A stretch of DNA of 7,263 nt, taken from positions 1 to 7,263 of the forward strand of contig JAUXKG010000119.1 of assembly GCA_030624355.1 (NCBI GenBank). The letters run 5' to 3'. Position numbers and translations under genes: made by a program. How positions within the stretch are numbered: position 1 is the stretch's first letter; every line of letters starts with the position of its first letter. This document shows, piece after piece, positions 1-6,611 of the stretch. A model generated the notes under the pieces. It was not told the origin of the DNA. It saw only the letters and a list, made by a program, of their open reading frames with translations, and searched no databases. The DNA comes from Acidobacteriota bacterium. Lineage in GTDB: Bacteria; Acidobacteriota; UBA6911; RPQK01; JADFOI01.

Positions 1-96
1 CGAGGCCCCCGCAAGCGTACTGTAGGGTACGCTGAGGAGGCCAACCAAGCGCAACACAGTCAGGAGACGAGTGATTTCTTCACTGCGCTCAGATGA
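1..96 (+). CDS. possible C-terminal end of an upstream protein (partial)
   Basis: Frame 1 is open from the first base and stops with TGA at 94-96, giving 31 codons of a hydrophilic, charged tail that ends in DFFTALR. About 60 percent of third positions are G or C, which is compatible with a real gene. The other two plus-strand frames hit stops at 23-25 and 33-35. An open run of 31 codons can easily occur by chance, and I recognise no family in it. A 7-bp inverted repeat (14-20 with 27-33) lies inside it without a following T-run, so it is not a convincing terminator. If the frame is coding, the gene ends 126 bases before the protease gene. Confidence 0.35.
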   Translation, partial: RGPRKRTVGYAEEANQAQHSQETSDFFTALR

Positions 97-121
97 AGGC
101 GACGGTGATGCAGTAGAGAAT

Positions 122-131
122 TTATGCATAA
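122..131. promoter_or_regulatory. 10-bp perfect palindrome upstream of the protease gene
   Basis: TTATGCATAA is a perfect 10-bp palindrome that ends about 57 bases before the putative -10 element of the protease gene. It lies in the only clearly non-coding stretch at the left of the window (97-222). A position upstream of a promoter fits an activator or repressor site, but a single short AT-rich palindrome can arise by chance, and no matching second copy was seen. Confidence 0.2.
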
Positions 132-185
132 TCCGGCCTAAGCCCCAGTCGGCGAATCTAAAGCTCGTTCCGGCAATCTGGACAA

Positions 186-194
186 TGCTATACT
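186..194 (+). promoter_or_regulatory. extended -10 promoter element for the S41 protease gene
   Basis: TGCTATACT matches the extended -10 consensus TGnTATAAT, with five of six matches in the hexamer at 189-194. No good -35 hexamer is seen at the usual spacing, which is tolerated by extended -10 promoters. Transcription would start near 201, giving a leader of about 22 bases that contains a GAGGG ribosome binding site at 211-215. The nine bases CAATGCTAT around it recur exactly upstream of the exoribonuclease gene at 5589-5597. Confidence 0.5.
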
Positions 195-222
195 GATAAT
201 CGCGATATTTGAGGGCTTTGGG

Positions 223-1851
223 ATGCGAAACAGACTGGGAATATTTCTCTTTATTACCGTGCTGACAACGGCAGTGTTGGGTGGCTGGTTTGGCGATCGA
301 GTCAGCGCCGGCTCTCCGGCGGAAGAGGACTCAGAGAGTTGGTTGCGAACTTTCACCTCTGCCTTGGCCGCTGTAGAGGGGAACTATGTTCAAACGGTTC
401 CCACTCGGGAGCTGGTCGAGAGTGCCATTCGCGGCATGCTTCGCACACTGGATCCACATAGTTCCTTTTTTACCAGAGGTGATTACAACCGGCTTCAGGA
501 GGAACAGCGGGGAAGATATTACGGTTTGGGCATTACCATTCGGGCAGAGTCTCCCGGTAGTGGAAGAGTGGTGGTCGTAGAACCCCCCACTCCTGGAACG
601 CCGGCCTACAAGTCAGGCATCAAAGCTGGTGATGTGATCTCCAGAATTGAAGGAGAACCGATCGGTGATTGGGACCTAAATCGCGAGGTGATTCCCAACC
701 TGAAGGGCCCCAAAGGTACAAAGGTCAATATAACGATTGAGAGACCCGGGGAACTGGAATTTCTGGAGCTCTCCGTAACACGTGACGAGATCCCGCTGTA
801 CACCATCAAATACGCCTTTCTAATCCGGCCGCAGATCGGCTACCTCAAAATCAACAAGTTTTCGGAAAGTACAGGGAAGGAGTTGAATGCCACTCTCAAA
901 GAACTGGGCGAAGGCGTTTTGAAGGGCTTGGTTCTGGACCTCAGAGACAATCCGGGAGGAGCTCTGAGTCAAGCATTGGCTGTGTCCGGTCGTTTTCTGC
1001 GAAAGGAACAGCTAATTGTCAGCACCCGCGGCCGGGATGGCAGTGGGCGGCAGTTTCTGGCTGAGAAAGGGAGTGAGGAGCGGTATCCGATGGTGGTGTT
1101 GATTAACGAGAACAGTGCCAGTGCCAGCGAGATTGTAGCCGGTGCCCTGCAGGATCATGATCGAGCTCTGATCGTAGGAGCAACCAGTTTCGGCAAAGCT
1201 CTGGTGCAAACCATCTATCCGTTGCAGGGGAACAGGGGACTGGCGCTAACCACCGGGAGATATTACACTCCTAGCGACCGTTTAATTCAGCGCGATTACT
1301 CAGACAGCTTGTATGATTACTACTTCAATCGAGTGGAGAACAGTGGCGAAGAGCAGGAACAGTATCAGACTGATGCCGGACGGGTTGTTTTCGGCGGGGG
1401 TGGGATCACTCCCGATCAGGAGGTCAGCCTCGGACAGCCTAGCAAGCTGCTCAGACTGTTGGACCGCAAAAATCTCTTCATCGAGTTTGTGAACAAACTG
1501 ACCAATGGAGAGATTCAGTCGGACGTTCGCTACCAATATAGTCGTGAGGAAAGGAACCAGTTCACACCTGACGAGCGGGAACGGTTAGTCGCTGAGACCA
1601 ACGTGACGGATCAGACTCTGCAGCATTTCAAGGAGTTTGTGCAGGGCAAGGACGTCGAGGTTGCTGCCGAAGCCTTTGAAGAGAACCGTCGTTCGATTGT
1701 CTACCGAATTAAGCAGGAGCTCTTTTCCACCCTGTTTGACGACGAAGAAGGTTTCAAGGTAGCTTTGGAGATTGATCCTCAGGTTCAGAGAGCCATTGAG
1801 CTTCTCCCGAAAGCGGCCACTCTTTTGCGCAATGACCTTGCAAAGAAATAG
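223..1851 (+). CDS. ctpA: S41 family carboxyl-terminal processing peptidase (CtpA/Prc type)
   Basis: This is a periplasmic serine protease that cleaves proteins near their C-termini, in the family of CtpA, CtpB and Prc (tail-specific protease). The ATG at 223 is preceded by GAGGG at 211-215 with 7-base spacing. The 542-residue product starts with a hydrophobic signal or anchor segment (about residues 5-22). A helical region with the LDPHSSFF motif (76-83) follows, then a PDZ domain (about 95-185, with YYGLGI at its start), then the S41 core with LDLRDNPGG (238-246). The Ser-Lys-Gln catalytic set is complete by comparison with CtpB: Ser300 in SASASE, Lys325 in SFGK, and Gln329 four residues later. 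The usual GKG after the lysine reads GKA here. After the core there is a charged, helical C-terminal extension of about 130 residues (from 410) of unknown role. The gene lies 38 bases before the mltD-like gene. The family call is very firm; the substrate is not known. Confidence 0.95.
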   Translation: MRNRLGIFLFITVLTTAVLGGWFGDRVSAGSPAEEDSESWLRTFTSALAAVEGNYVQTVPTRELVESAIRGMLRTLDPHSSFFTRGDYNRLQEEQRGRYYGLGITIRAESPGSGRVVVVEPPTPGTPAYKSGIKAGDVISRIEGEPIGDWDLNREVIPNLKGPKGTKVNITIERPGELEFLELSVTRDEIPLYTIKYAFLIRPQIGYLKINKFSESTGKELNATLKELGEGVLKGLVLDLRDNPGGALSQALAVSGRFLRKEQLIVSTRGRDGSGRQFLAEKGSEERYPMVVLINENSASASEIVAGALQDHDRALIVGATSFGKALVQTIYPLQGNRGLALTTGRYYTPSDRLIQRDYSDSLYDYYFNRVENSGEEQEQYQTDAGRVVFGGGGITPDQEVSLGQPSKLLRLLDRKNLFIEFVNKLTNGEIQSDVRYQYSREERNQFTPDERERLVAETNVTDQTLQHFKEFVQGKDVEVAAEAFEENRRSIVYRIKQELFSTLFDDEEGFKVALEIDPQVQRAIELLPKAATLLRNDLAKK

Positions 1852-1864
1852 CGGCTACCCATAG

Positions 1865-1870
1865 TATAAT
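1865..1870 (+). promoter_or_regulatory. consensus -10 element before the mltD-like gene
   Basis: A perfect TATAAT sits in the short gap after the protease stop codon, 19 bases before the preferred GTG start at 1890. TTGCAA at 1838-1843 is the nearest -35-like hexamer, but its spacing of 21 bases is too long, so the promoter is plausible rather than strong. It would allow the mltD-like gene to be transcribed independently of the protease gene, from a start near 1877. Confidence 0.4.
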
Positions 1871-1880
1871 TCGTCCTGAT

Positions 1881-1884
1881 GAGG
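1881..1884 (+). promoter_or_regulatory. ribosome binding site that decides the mltD-like start
   Basis: GAGG lies 5 bases before the GTG at 1890. The longer in-frame alternative, GTG at 1884, would overlap this site and has no purine-rich site of its own at a workable distance. This favours 1890 as the start. Confidence 0.5.
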
Positions 1885-1889
1885 TGTCT

Positions 1890-3599
1890 GTGCGGAACTT
1901 CACCTGGGTAGCAGCTCTTCTGGGAGTTCTTGGAATATTTCTTCTGTCGGCCTGTACTTCGAATCGGAGGCTGTCGACGGTTGAACCCGCTCCCGGCCCG
2001 GCCGCCACCGAGACCCAAAACTCGAATACCCAGCCTGAAGAAGACCTGTCAGAGGCGGTCTCTGCTGAAGAAGATCCCGTTGAACTGGTTATCAAGCAGG
2101 CCCGAAATCTTTTCTCCCAGGGCGAATCACTTTTTTTTGAGGGACGAATCGAGGAAGGGCGCCAGTATTTTCAGAAGTCACTCCGGACTCTGAAGGATTC
2201 TGGTATTGATTTTTTCACTTACCCGCGGGTTGAGAGTACCTACTATCTTCTTTTGTCGCAGCAGCAGGAGTATGAGATACAGGCTCTGATCGACCCGTTG
2301 GAGGTTCAGCCTTTCAACCCGGAGCCGACTCCGTTGGATGAGATCGCGGACCTCAATCTTTATACCATCAAGGTGGACTCTCACCTGAAGCAGCTGATGG
2401 GGGAGGATCTTCTCGAGTCCCGATTCGACATACCGGTAGTTTTGAACGACTCTGTGGTTCGATTCCTCAACTACTATCAGACCCGGGGCCGCAAGGTTAT
2501 GGAGGAGGGGCTGAAGCGTTCAGGCAGGTATCTGCCCTTGTTCCGTGAGATCTTTGACAAGGAGGGAGTTCCCAAGGATCTGATCTATATGGCTCACGTG
2601 GAGAGCCTCTTCAAGCCGCGCGCATACTCTCGTGCCAAAGCTAGAGGTATTTGGCAGTTCATCGGATACACGGGGAGACAGTATGGTTTGAGACAGGACT
2701 GGTGGATCGATGAACGTTCCGATGTCATCAAGTCGACCCACGCAGCGGCTCGGCACCTCAGGGACCTGTATGAACGATTCGAGGACTGGAGTTTGGCTCT
2801 GGCCGGCTATAATGGCGGTGCGAATCGGATCGGACGAATCCTCAGACGATACGGTCCGATAGACTACTGGACCATGGTGAAGAGAAGATTGTTGCCCAGG
2901 GAAACCAGAAACTACGTTCCTTCGATTCTGGCTTCTCTCATCATTTTTCACGATCCGGAACGTTATGGATTTCGGGTGGAGCCGGAGGAGCCGATGAAGT
3001 TTGAGCTGGTTCCCTTAAAAGAGCAGGTTGACTTGAGCGTGGCAGCGGCTGAGATCGGTGTTCCGGTGAGCGAACTTGTCGAATTCAATCCTGAGTTGAG
3101 AAGAGGAATCACTCCGATCGATTATCCGGAATACAGGTTGAAGGTTCCTTTGGGCAAGGGGGAATTGCTGCAGGAACGCCTGGCCTCCCTTCCTCCTGAA
3201 AAGAAGGTTCGATTTGAGCACCACAAGGTCCGGCGCGGGGACACTCTTTCAATGATTGCAGGCAGGTATTCCTCATCGATTCAGGCGATTGCGCAAGTCA
3301 ATCACATTCGTAACGTTCATCGTCTGCGCATCGGTCAGCATTTGATTATCCCTCTTTCGGGGTTCCGCTCCTCGCCCAGGAACTGGTCGGGAAGGCGAGT
3401 GGAACTGCCCGACACCTACGTTGTGAGAAGAGGAGACACACTGGCAAAGATCGCTCGTATGTATAGAGTTCGTCTAGGAGACTTGCTTCGCTGGAACAGT
3501 TTGAAGGCCAGCCAGATCATTTATCCCGGGCAGAGGATCAAGATCCTGGATAAGAGTAAACTGGTCCGTACGCCGGTCGAGGCAGCTGGAGATCAATGA
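1890..3599 (+). CDS. mltD: MltD-like membrane-bound lytic murein transglycosylase, lipoprotein with two LysM repeats
   Basis: The product cleaves the MurNAc-GlcNAc bond of peptidoglycan strands non-hydrolytically, leaving 1,6-anhydroMurNAc ends, while anchored to a membrane by lipid. Counting from GTG 1890 (569 residues), a signal peptide ends in the lipobox LLSAC with the acylated cysteine at 22. A low-complexity Pro/Glu/Thr-rich linker and a helical segment follow. The SLT domain spans about 205-355, with catalytic Glu238 in HVESLF, then GIWQF (253-257) and the substrate-cleft motif AGYNGGANR (305-313). Residues around 365-425 look like the divergent spacer domain typical of MltD. Two LysM peptidoglycan-binding repeats follow at about 444-488 and 509-552, each beginning with a VRRGDTL motif. 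A GTG at 1884 would add two residues. The stop overlaps the next gene by 4 bp, suggesting one transcript. Confident on family; E. coli MltD is the nearest named relative I recognise. Confidence 0.93.
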   Translation: MRNFTWVAALLGVLGIFLLSACTSNRRLSTVEPAPGPAATETQNSNTQPEEDLSEAVSAEEDPVELVIKQARNLFSQGESLFFEGRIEEGRQYFQKSLRTLKDSGIDFFTYPRVESTYYLLLSQQQEYEIQALIDPLEVQPFNPEPTPLDEIADLNLYTIKVDSHLKQLMGEDLLESRFDIPVVLNDSVVRFLNYYQTRGRKVMEEGLKRSGRYLPLFREIFDKEGVPKDLIYMAHVESLFKPRAYSRAKARGIWQFIGYTGRQYGLRQDWWIDERSDVIKSTHAAARHLRDLYERFEDWSLALAGYNGGANRIGRILRRYGPIDYWTMVKRRLLPRETRNYVPSILASLIIFHDPERYGFRVEPEEPMKFELVPLKEQVDLSVAAAEIGVPVSELVEFNPELRRGITPIDYPEYRLKVPLGKGELLQERLASLPPEKKVRFEHHKVRRGDTLSMIAGRYSSSIQAIAQVNHIRNVHRLRIGQHLIIPLSGFRSSPRNWSGRRVELPDTYVVRRGDTLAKIARMYRVRLGDLLRWNSLKASQIIYPGQRIKILDKSKLVRTPVEAAGDQ

Positions 3600-4537
3600 G
3601 ATTTTGTACTTTTGCTCGTGACGGTGAGAACCGATTTGGATTTGAGCTTCAACCGGGAATGATCGTTGATCTGATTGGAGCAGGCGAAGCACTGCTCGGC
3701 AGCGGTCAAATCGCGGATCTTGGCAACCTTTTGGAATCGAAGGACTTGAAGGCTTGGCTCACTAATGGCAGGGAGGCTATTCAGACGGCGGAGCGGATCC
3801 GTGACCTGATGAAAAAGAGTGGAGAGGCCACCAAGCTGGCGATCCACTCGCAAGAGGATGTGCGGTTGTTGGCCCCTATTCTGAATCCTGGGAAGATCAT
3901 GGCTATTGGCTTGAACTATCACGATCACGCCCAAGAGCAGAAGACCACCGTCCCTGAAAATCCTCTGATATTTTGCAAATTTTCCACCTCGTTGATCGGA
4001 CCCGAGGATGAGATTCGACTTCCAGCGATCAGCCAGAAGGTCGATCCTGAAGCTGAACTGTGTGTCGTGATGCTGAAAACCGGCAGGAACTTTTCTTACG
4101 AAGAGGCCCGTGATGCGATCGCCGGCTATACCATTGGAAACGATGTAAGTGCGCGGGACCTGCAATTTTCAGACAAACAGTGGGTGCGAGGAAAATCGTG
4201 CGATACCTTTGCTCCGTGTGGGCCATTCCTGGTCACGGGAGATGAATTGGGTGATCCTCACCAGCTTGACATCTCGTTGCGTGTAAATGAAAGAGTCCAA
4301 CAATCGGACAACACCCGGAATCTGATGTTCGATTGTTATTCTCTGGTCTCCTATATCTCACAGGCCATTACCTTGCAGACTGGTGATTTGATTTTCACGG
4401 GGACTCCCTCAGGAGTGGGTGTATACCGTGATCCGCCGGTCTTTCTGAAAGCAGGCGATGTGGTGGAAATCACGGTCGAAAAGATTGGGACCTTGAGGAA
4501 CCCGGTCAGGGACGAGTACAAGCGTGGAAGCCTCTGA
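3596..4537 (+). CDS. fumarylacetoacetate hydrolase (FAH) family protein
   Basis: This is a metal-dependent cytoplasmic enzyme of the FAH superfamily, whose members hydrolyse acylpyruvates, decarboxylate oxaloacetate or act in aromatic-ring catabolism. The ATG at 3596 overlaps the mltD-like stop (ATGA), and GGAG at 3588-3591 can serve as ribosome binding site. The 313-residue protein has a variable N-terminal region (1-95) and a catalytic domain (about 96-308). Expected motifs are present: GLNYHDHA (105-112), with His111 in the catalytic-histidine position; the metal-binding Glu152 and Glu154 in DPEAEL and Asp183 in GNDVSARD; and IFTGTPSGVG (266-275). The full catalytic set suggests an active enzyme. 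Specificity cannot be read from the sequence, and the neighbours give no catabolic pathway. Closest functional guesses are acylpyruvase/oxaloacetate decarboxylase (FAHD1-like) or a homoprotocatechuate-pathway isomerase/decarboxylase. The 3' end overlaps the convergent GNAT gene by 32 bp. Confidence 0.92.
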   Translation: MRFCTFARDGENRFGFELQPGMIVDLIGAGEALLGSGQIADLGNLLESKDLKAWLTNGREAIQTAERIRDLMKKSGEATKLAIHSQEDVRLLAPILNPGKIMAIGLNYHDHAQEQKTTVPENPLIFCKFSTSLIGPEDEIRLPAISQKVDPEAELCVVMLKTGRNFSYEEARDAIAGYTIGNDVSARDLQFSDKQWVRGKSCDTFAPCGPFLVTGDELGDPHQLDISLRVNERVQQSDNTRNLMFDCYSLVSYISQAITLQTGDLIFTGTPSGVGVYRDPPVFLKAGDVVEITVEKIGTLRNPVRDEYKRGSL

Positions 4538-5441
4538 CTCTGTTGAATCCCAGTCGGAGGTAAAGCTGGTGAGCCCTCTGATTCACCTCGGAAACCGACA
4601 GGGTTACCCGCTCAATTCCGTGTTGTTCTGCTTCTTTGAAGTAGGTCTTCAAAAGTAAAGATCCGATCCCTCTTCCCTGATGGCTCCTCCTCACGGAAAT
4701 CTGTGGAACCATGCCTGTATCAGGATCAATAATCGAGGTCATCAGTACGCCGCAAACTATTCCATCGGAGTCCAAAGCGACCAGGCTGGTTTCAGGACGG
4801 AAGGTGCCACAACCTGGATTGTCAACCAGATTGCGCAGGAAACGAGTGCACCCCTGGAGTGACTGGTAGTCATGGCAGAGGCTGTGATCAGGGGAGCCGC
4901 GGTAGCTGTCGTAGATTGCCTCGGCCGCACCGTTACAAAACATTTCCTGCCATTTGGCGAGGCGGACTGTTGGCGGTGAGGCCGGTGTTTGTCTGCTGTC
5001 ATTGACCGAATCGATGGTTCGCGACAGGAAATGGCGCTTGATGACATTGAAGCGATGGTACTTGAAAAGAGGTGCCAGGTCGCAATTGAAGGCGAACAAC
5101 TGGCTTTCGATCCTCCGGATTTTCTCATCGGACTCCAACTTGCCAACGATCTGATTCAGGAGCTCTGCGTAAGTGGCTGGATCTGCCGATTCCGACAAGA
5201 CATACATATTACCGATGTACCCCACCGGTTCATTGATGATGTAGTAGCAGTAACCCAAAACAGTTCCGGCAGGGATTCTGATCGCATAGCCCGGTAAGCT
5301 TCCAGAAGCGATATATTTCTTAATCAAAGCTATGGCCGGACGGTAGTCCCAGAAAAGTTCGTTTTGCCAGCACTCAATCTCTTGGTGAAAAACAGACTCC
5401 AGATCCTCGCCGTTAACTTGAGACAGTGCAACTACAGGCAT
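4506..5441 (-). CDS. GNAT family N-acetyltransferase with two GNAT-like halves
   Basis: The C-terminal half (about 158-305 of 311 residues) is a GNAT domain that would transfer an acetyl group from acetyl-CoA to an unknown amine. Its acetyl-CoA-binding motif A is clear: PQISVRRSHQGRGIGSLLL (246-264) carries the Q-x-x-G-x-G signature at Gln255, Gly258 and Gly260. The late motif NQRAHQLYLRLGF (287-299) is also typical. The N-terminal half (about 1-145) has a GNAT-like layout, including YIGNMYVL (75-82), but lacks the pyrophosphate-binding signature and is probably a degenerate copy. The ATG at 5441 has no clear ribosome binding site but sits 7 bases after a -10-like hexamer, so the transcript may be leaderless. 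It is transcribed towards the FAH-family gene and away from the exoribonuclease gene. The substrate is unknown. Confidence 0.88.
   Translation of the reverse strand: MPVVALSQVNGEDLESVFHQEIECWQNELFWDYRPAIALIKKYIASGSLPGYAIRIPAGTVLGYCYYIINEPVGYIGNMYVLSESADPATYAELLNQIVGKLESDEKIRRIESQLFAFNCDLAPLFKYHRFNVIKRHFLSRTIDSVNDSRQTPASPPTVRLAKWQEMFCNGAAEAIYDSYRGSPDHSLCHDYQSLQGCTRFLRNLVDNPGCGTFRPETSLVALDSDGIVCGVLMTSIIDPDTGMVPQISVRRSHQGRGIGSLLLKTYFKEAEQHGIERVTLSVSEVNQRAHQLYLRLGFNRVRGFHACTRP
4531..4560 (+). terminator. possible hairpin at the convergent gene ends, without a U-tract
   Basis: CCTCTGACT (4531-4539) pairs with AGTCGGAGG (4552-4560) across a 12-base loop. In plus-strand RNA this is a 9-bp stem with one G-U pair, and it spans the FAH-family stop codon at 4535-4537. 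No T-run follows on either strand, so it is not a classical intrinsic terminator. On the minus strand the wobble pair becomes an A-C mismatch. It could still stabilise or end the plus-strand transcript. Confidence 0.3.
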
Positions 5442-5495
5442 TTTGGGTATTGTACAGGCAAAGAGCGGCAGGCGACAGGCAATGAGCAGCCTGTC
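5433..5495. repeat. three ACAGGCA direct repeats plus one inverted copy at the GNAT start
   Basis: ACAGGCA occurs at 5434-5440, 5454-5460 and 5475-5481, with start-to-start distances of 20 and 21 bases, about two helical turns. The first two are extended to TACAGGCA. The third forms a perfect 7-bp inverted repeat, GACAGGC at 5474-5480 with GCCTGTC at 5489-5495 and an 8-base loop. The first copy overlaps the GNAT start codon and the second abuts its putative -10 element, a layout that suits a repressor array. Confidence 0.4.
5449..5454 (-). promoter_or_regulatory. -10-like element for the GNAT gene, possible leaderless start
   Basis: On the minus strand this reads TACAAT, five of six matches to the -10 consensus. 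Only 7 bases separate it from the ATG at 5441, so transcription would begin at or next to the start codon. No good -35 hexamer is seen at 16-18 bases. The absence of a ribosome binding site agrees with leaderless initiation. Confidence 0.3.
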
Positions 5496-5591
5496 TCAGA
5501 GTGGAAAGAAATGGTTGTTAGTGCCCATATTGGGCTGAAAAATGCGGATTCTGACCGATTTTAAACGCCCGGGCAGGCTGTCAGTCTTCAA

Positions 5592-5600
5592 TGCTATCTT
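5592..5600 (+). promoter_or_regulatory. extended -10-like element for the exoribonuclease gene
   Basis: TGCTATCTT has the TG extension and a weaker hexamer (TATCTT, four of six matches) with the key second A and last T kept. It ends 14 bases before the ATG at 5615. It shares the nonamer CAATGCTAT with the element before the protease gene. No -35 hexamer is recognisable. If real, it rules out the longer in-frame ATG at 5591, which would lie just upstream of the hexamer and outside the transcript. Confidence 0.35.
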
Positions 5601-5614
5601 GCCCTGCAACGACG

Positions 5615-6607
5615 ATGAAACTCATCAAGGATCTTGAGGAAAACGAGACAGTCACTTCTTATGCTCAAATTCGGCGCAAGCAGCTGCGTTTGAAGCGAAA
5701 CGGTGAGTCCTATCTGCGATTGGTGCTCAGAGACAGGAGCGGCCAGATTGAAACGAAGATTTGGAACAACGTTGAGGATTGCGACGGTCGGATTAGCGAG
5801 GGTGACCTCATCAAATATCAAGGTTTGGTACAGCATTACGGTGGAACCAAACAGCTTGTCGTGGAGAAGATTAGAAAGACGGTTCCGGAAGACCAATTGA
5901 ACGGTTTTGACGAAGGTGAAATGATTCCGCGAACGGAGTATGACATTGAGGAGATGTGGGAAAAGCTTCTCGCTGCGGTGATGGAACACACTTCCCAGCC
6001 TTGTGTTCGAGAGCTTCTCAACAACGTTTTGAAGAAGAATGAGGATAAGATCAAGAGTTATCCAGCCGGCGTCGAAATCCACCACAATTACTGGGGTGGA
6101 TTTCTAGAGCACGTGTTGTCTGTGTTGGAAAGCGCCCTGTTCTTTGCTGACAAGTATCCTGAGTTGGACAGAGACTTGTTGGTTGCTGGTGCAGTGCTGC
6201 ACGATATCGGCAAGCTGGAGGAATTGAGCACTCCTGAGAATCCGGCTTACACAGTTCGCGGTCGCCTCATCGGGCACATCGTCATGGGCAGCGCTTTGGT
6301 GCGGGCGGAGGCCTCTAGGATTTCCGACTTTCCATCAATGCTCCTGACTCAGCTTGAACATCTGATTTTGAGCCACCAGGGCCAGTTGGAATGGGGTTCG
6401 CCCAAACAGCCCCAAACGATGGAAGCCCTGATTCTTCACTATGTCGACGATTTGGATGCCAAGTTGAATCGATTCCAACGAATCGTGAAGAATGACCCGG
6501 GAGATTCGGAGTTCACGGTGTTCGACCGCCATTTGGGACGAGCGGTTTTCAAAGGCGATCGTGACCGCCGTCAAGATCCTGAGTTGGTTGCCTCCTGTTC
6601 GGAATAA
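5615..6607 (+). CDS. yhaM: YhaM-like 3'-5' exoribonuclease (OB-fold plus HD domain)
   Basis: The product resembles YhaM of Firmicutes, a metal-dependent 3'-5' exoribonuclease that trims single-stranded RNA in the cytoplasm. From ATG 5615 it is 330 residues, close to the usual family length. An N-terminal OB-fold nucleic-acid-binding domain spans about 1-90, including YLRLVLRDRSGQIETKIW (33-50). A linker with helices leads to the HD phosphohydrolase domain (about 150-285). Metal-ligand candidates are His166 in GGFLEH, the His196-Asp197 pair in LHDIGK, His221, His254 in LILSH and Asp278/279 in LHYVDDLD. The family-typical end FDRHLGR (303-309) is present. I chose 5615 because family members begin with a short MKxxKDL-type segment. 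The in-frame ATG at 5591 adds eight residues and has no ribosome binding site. No strong Shine-Dalgarno is seen at 5615 either. The last gene follows after 20 bases. Confidence 0.9.
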   Translation: MKLIKDLEENETVTSYAQIRRKQLRLKRNGESYLRLVLRDRSGQIETKIWNNVEDCDGRISEGDLIKYQGLVQHYGGTKQLVVEKIRKTVPEDQLNGFDEGEMIPRTEYDIEEMWEKLLAAVMEHTSQPCVRELLNNVLKKNEDKIKSYPAGVEIHHNYWGGFLEHVLSVLESALFFADKYPELDRDLLVAGAVLHDIGKLEELSTPENPAYTVRGRLIGHIVMGSALVRAEASRISDFPSMLLTQLEHLILSHQGQLEWGSPKQPQTMEALILHYVDDLDAKLNRFQRIVKNDPGDSEFTVFDRHLGRAVFKGDRDRRQDPELVASCSE

Positions 6608-6611
6608 GTCA

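Noticed and set aside
14..33. 7-bp inverted repeat AGCGTAC/GTACGCT with a 6-base loop, considered as a terminator of the upstream gene
   Set aside because: No T-run follows, and it lies before the possible stop codon at 94-96, so it does not sit where a terminator should.
1..222. The left non-coding stretch considered as a structured RNA or riboswitch
   Set aside because: No recognisable conserved core of RNase P RNA, tmRNA, SRP RNA or a known riboswitch was seen, only short isolated inverted repeats.
1838..1870. TTGCAA and TATAAT as a full -35/-10 promoter before the mltD-like gene
   Set aside because: The 21-base spacing is outside the usual 16-18 range, so only the -10 element was kept.
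2520..2951. 143-codon open frame on the minus strand within the mltD-like gene
   Set aside because: It is antisense to the SLT catalytic domain, has no family resemblance and no start signal.
3593..4165. 190-codon open frame on the minus strand opposite the FAH-family gene
   Set aside because: It lies wholly antisense to a gene with a complete set of family motifs and shows no recognisable domain. It is best explained as a shadow of the coding bias of the real gene.
4757..5146. 129-codon open frame in a second minus-strand frame within the GNAT gene
   Set aside because: It is Ser/Thr-rich with no motif, and the frame carrying the clear acetyl-CoA-binding signature covers the same bases.
5594..6085. 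163-codon open frame on the minus strand within the exoribonuclease gene
   Set aside because: It overlaps the conserved OB-fold and linker of the real gene and has no supporting motif.
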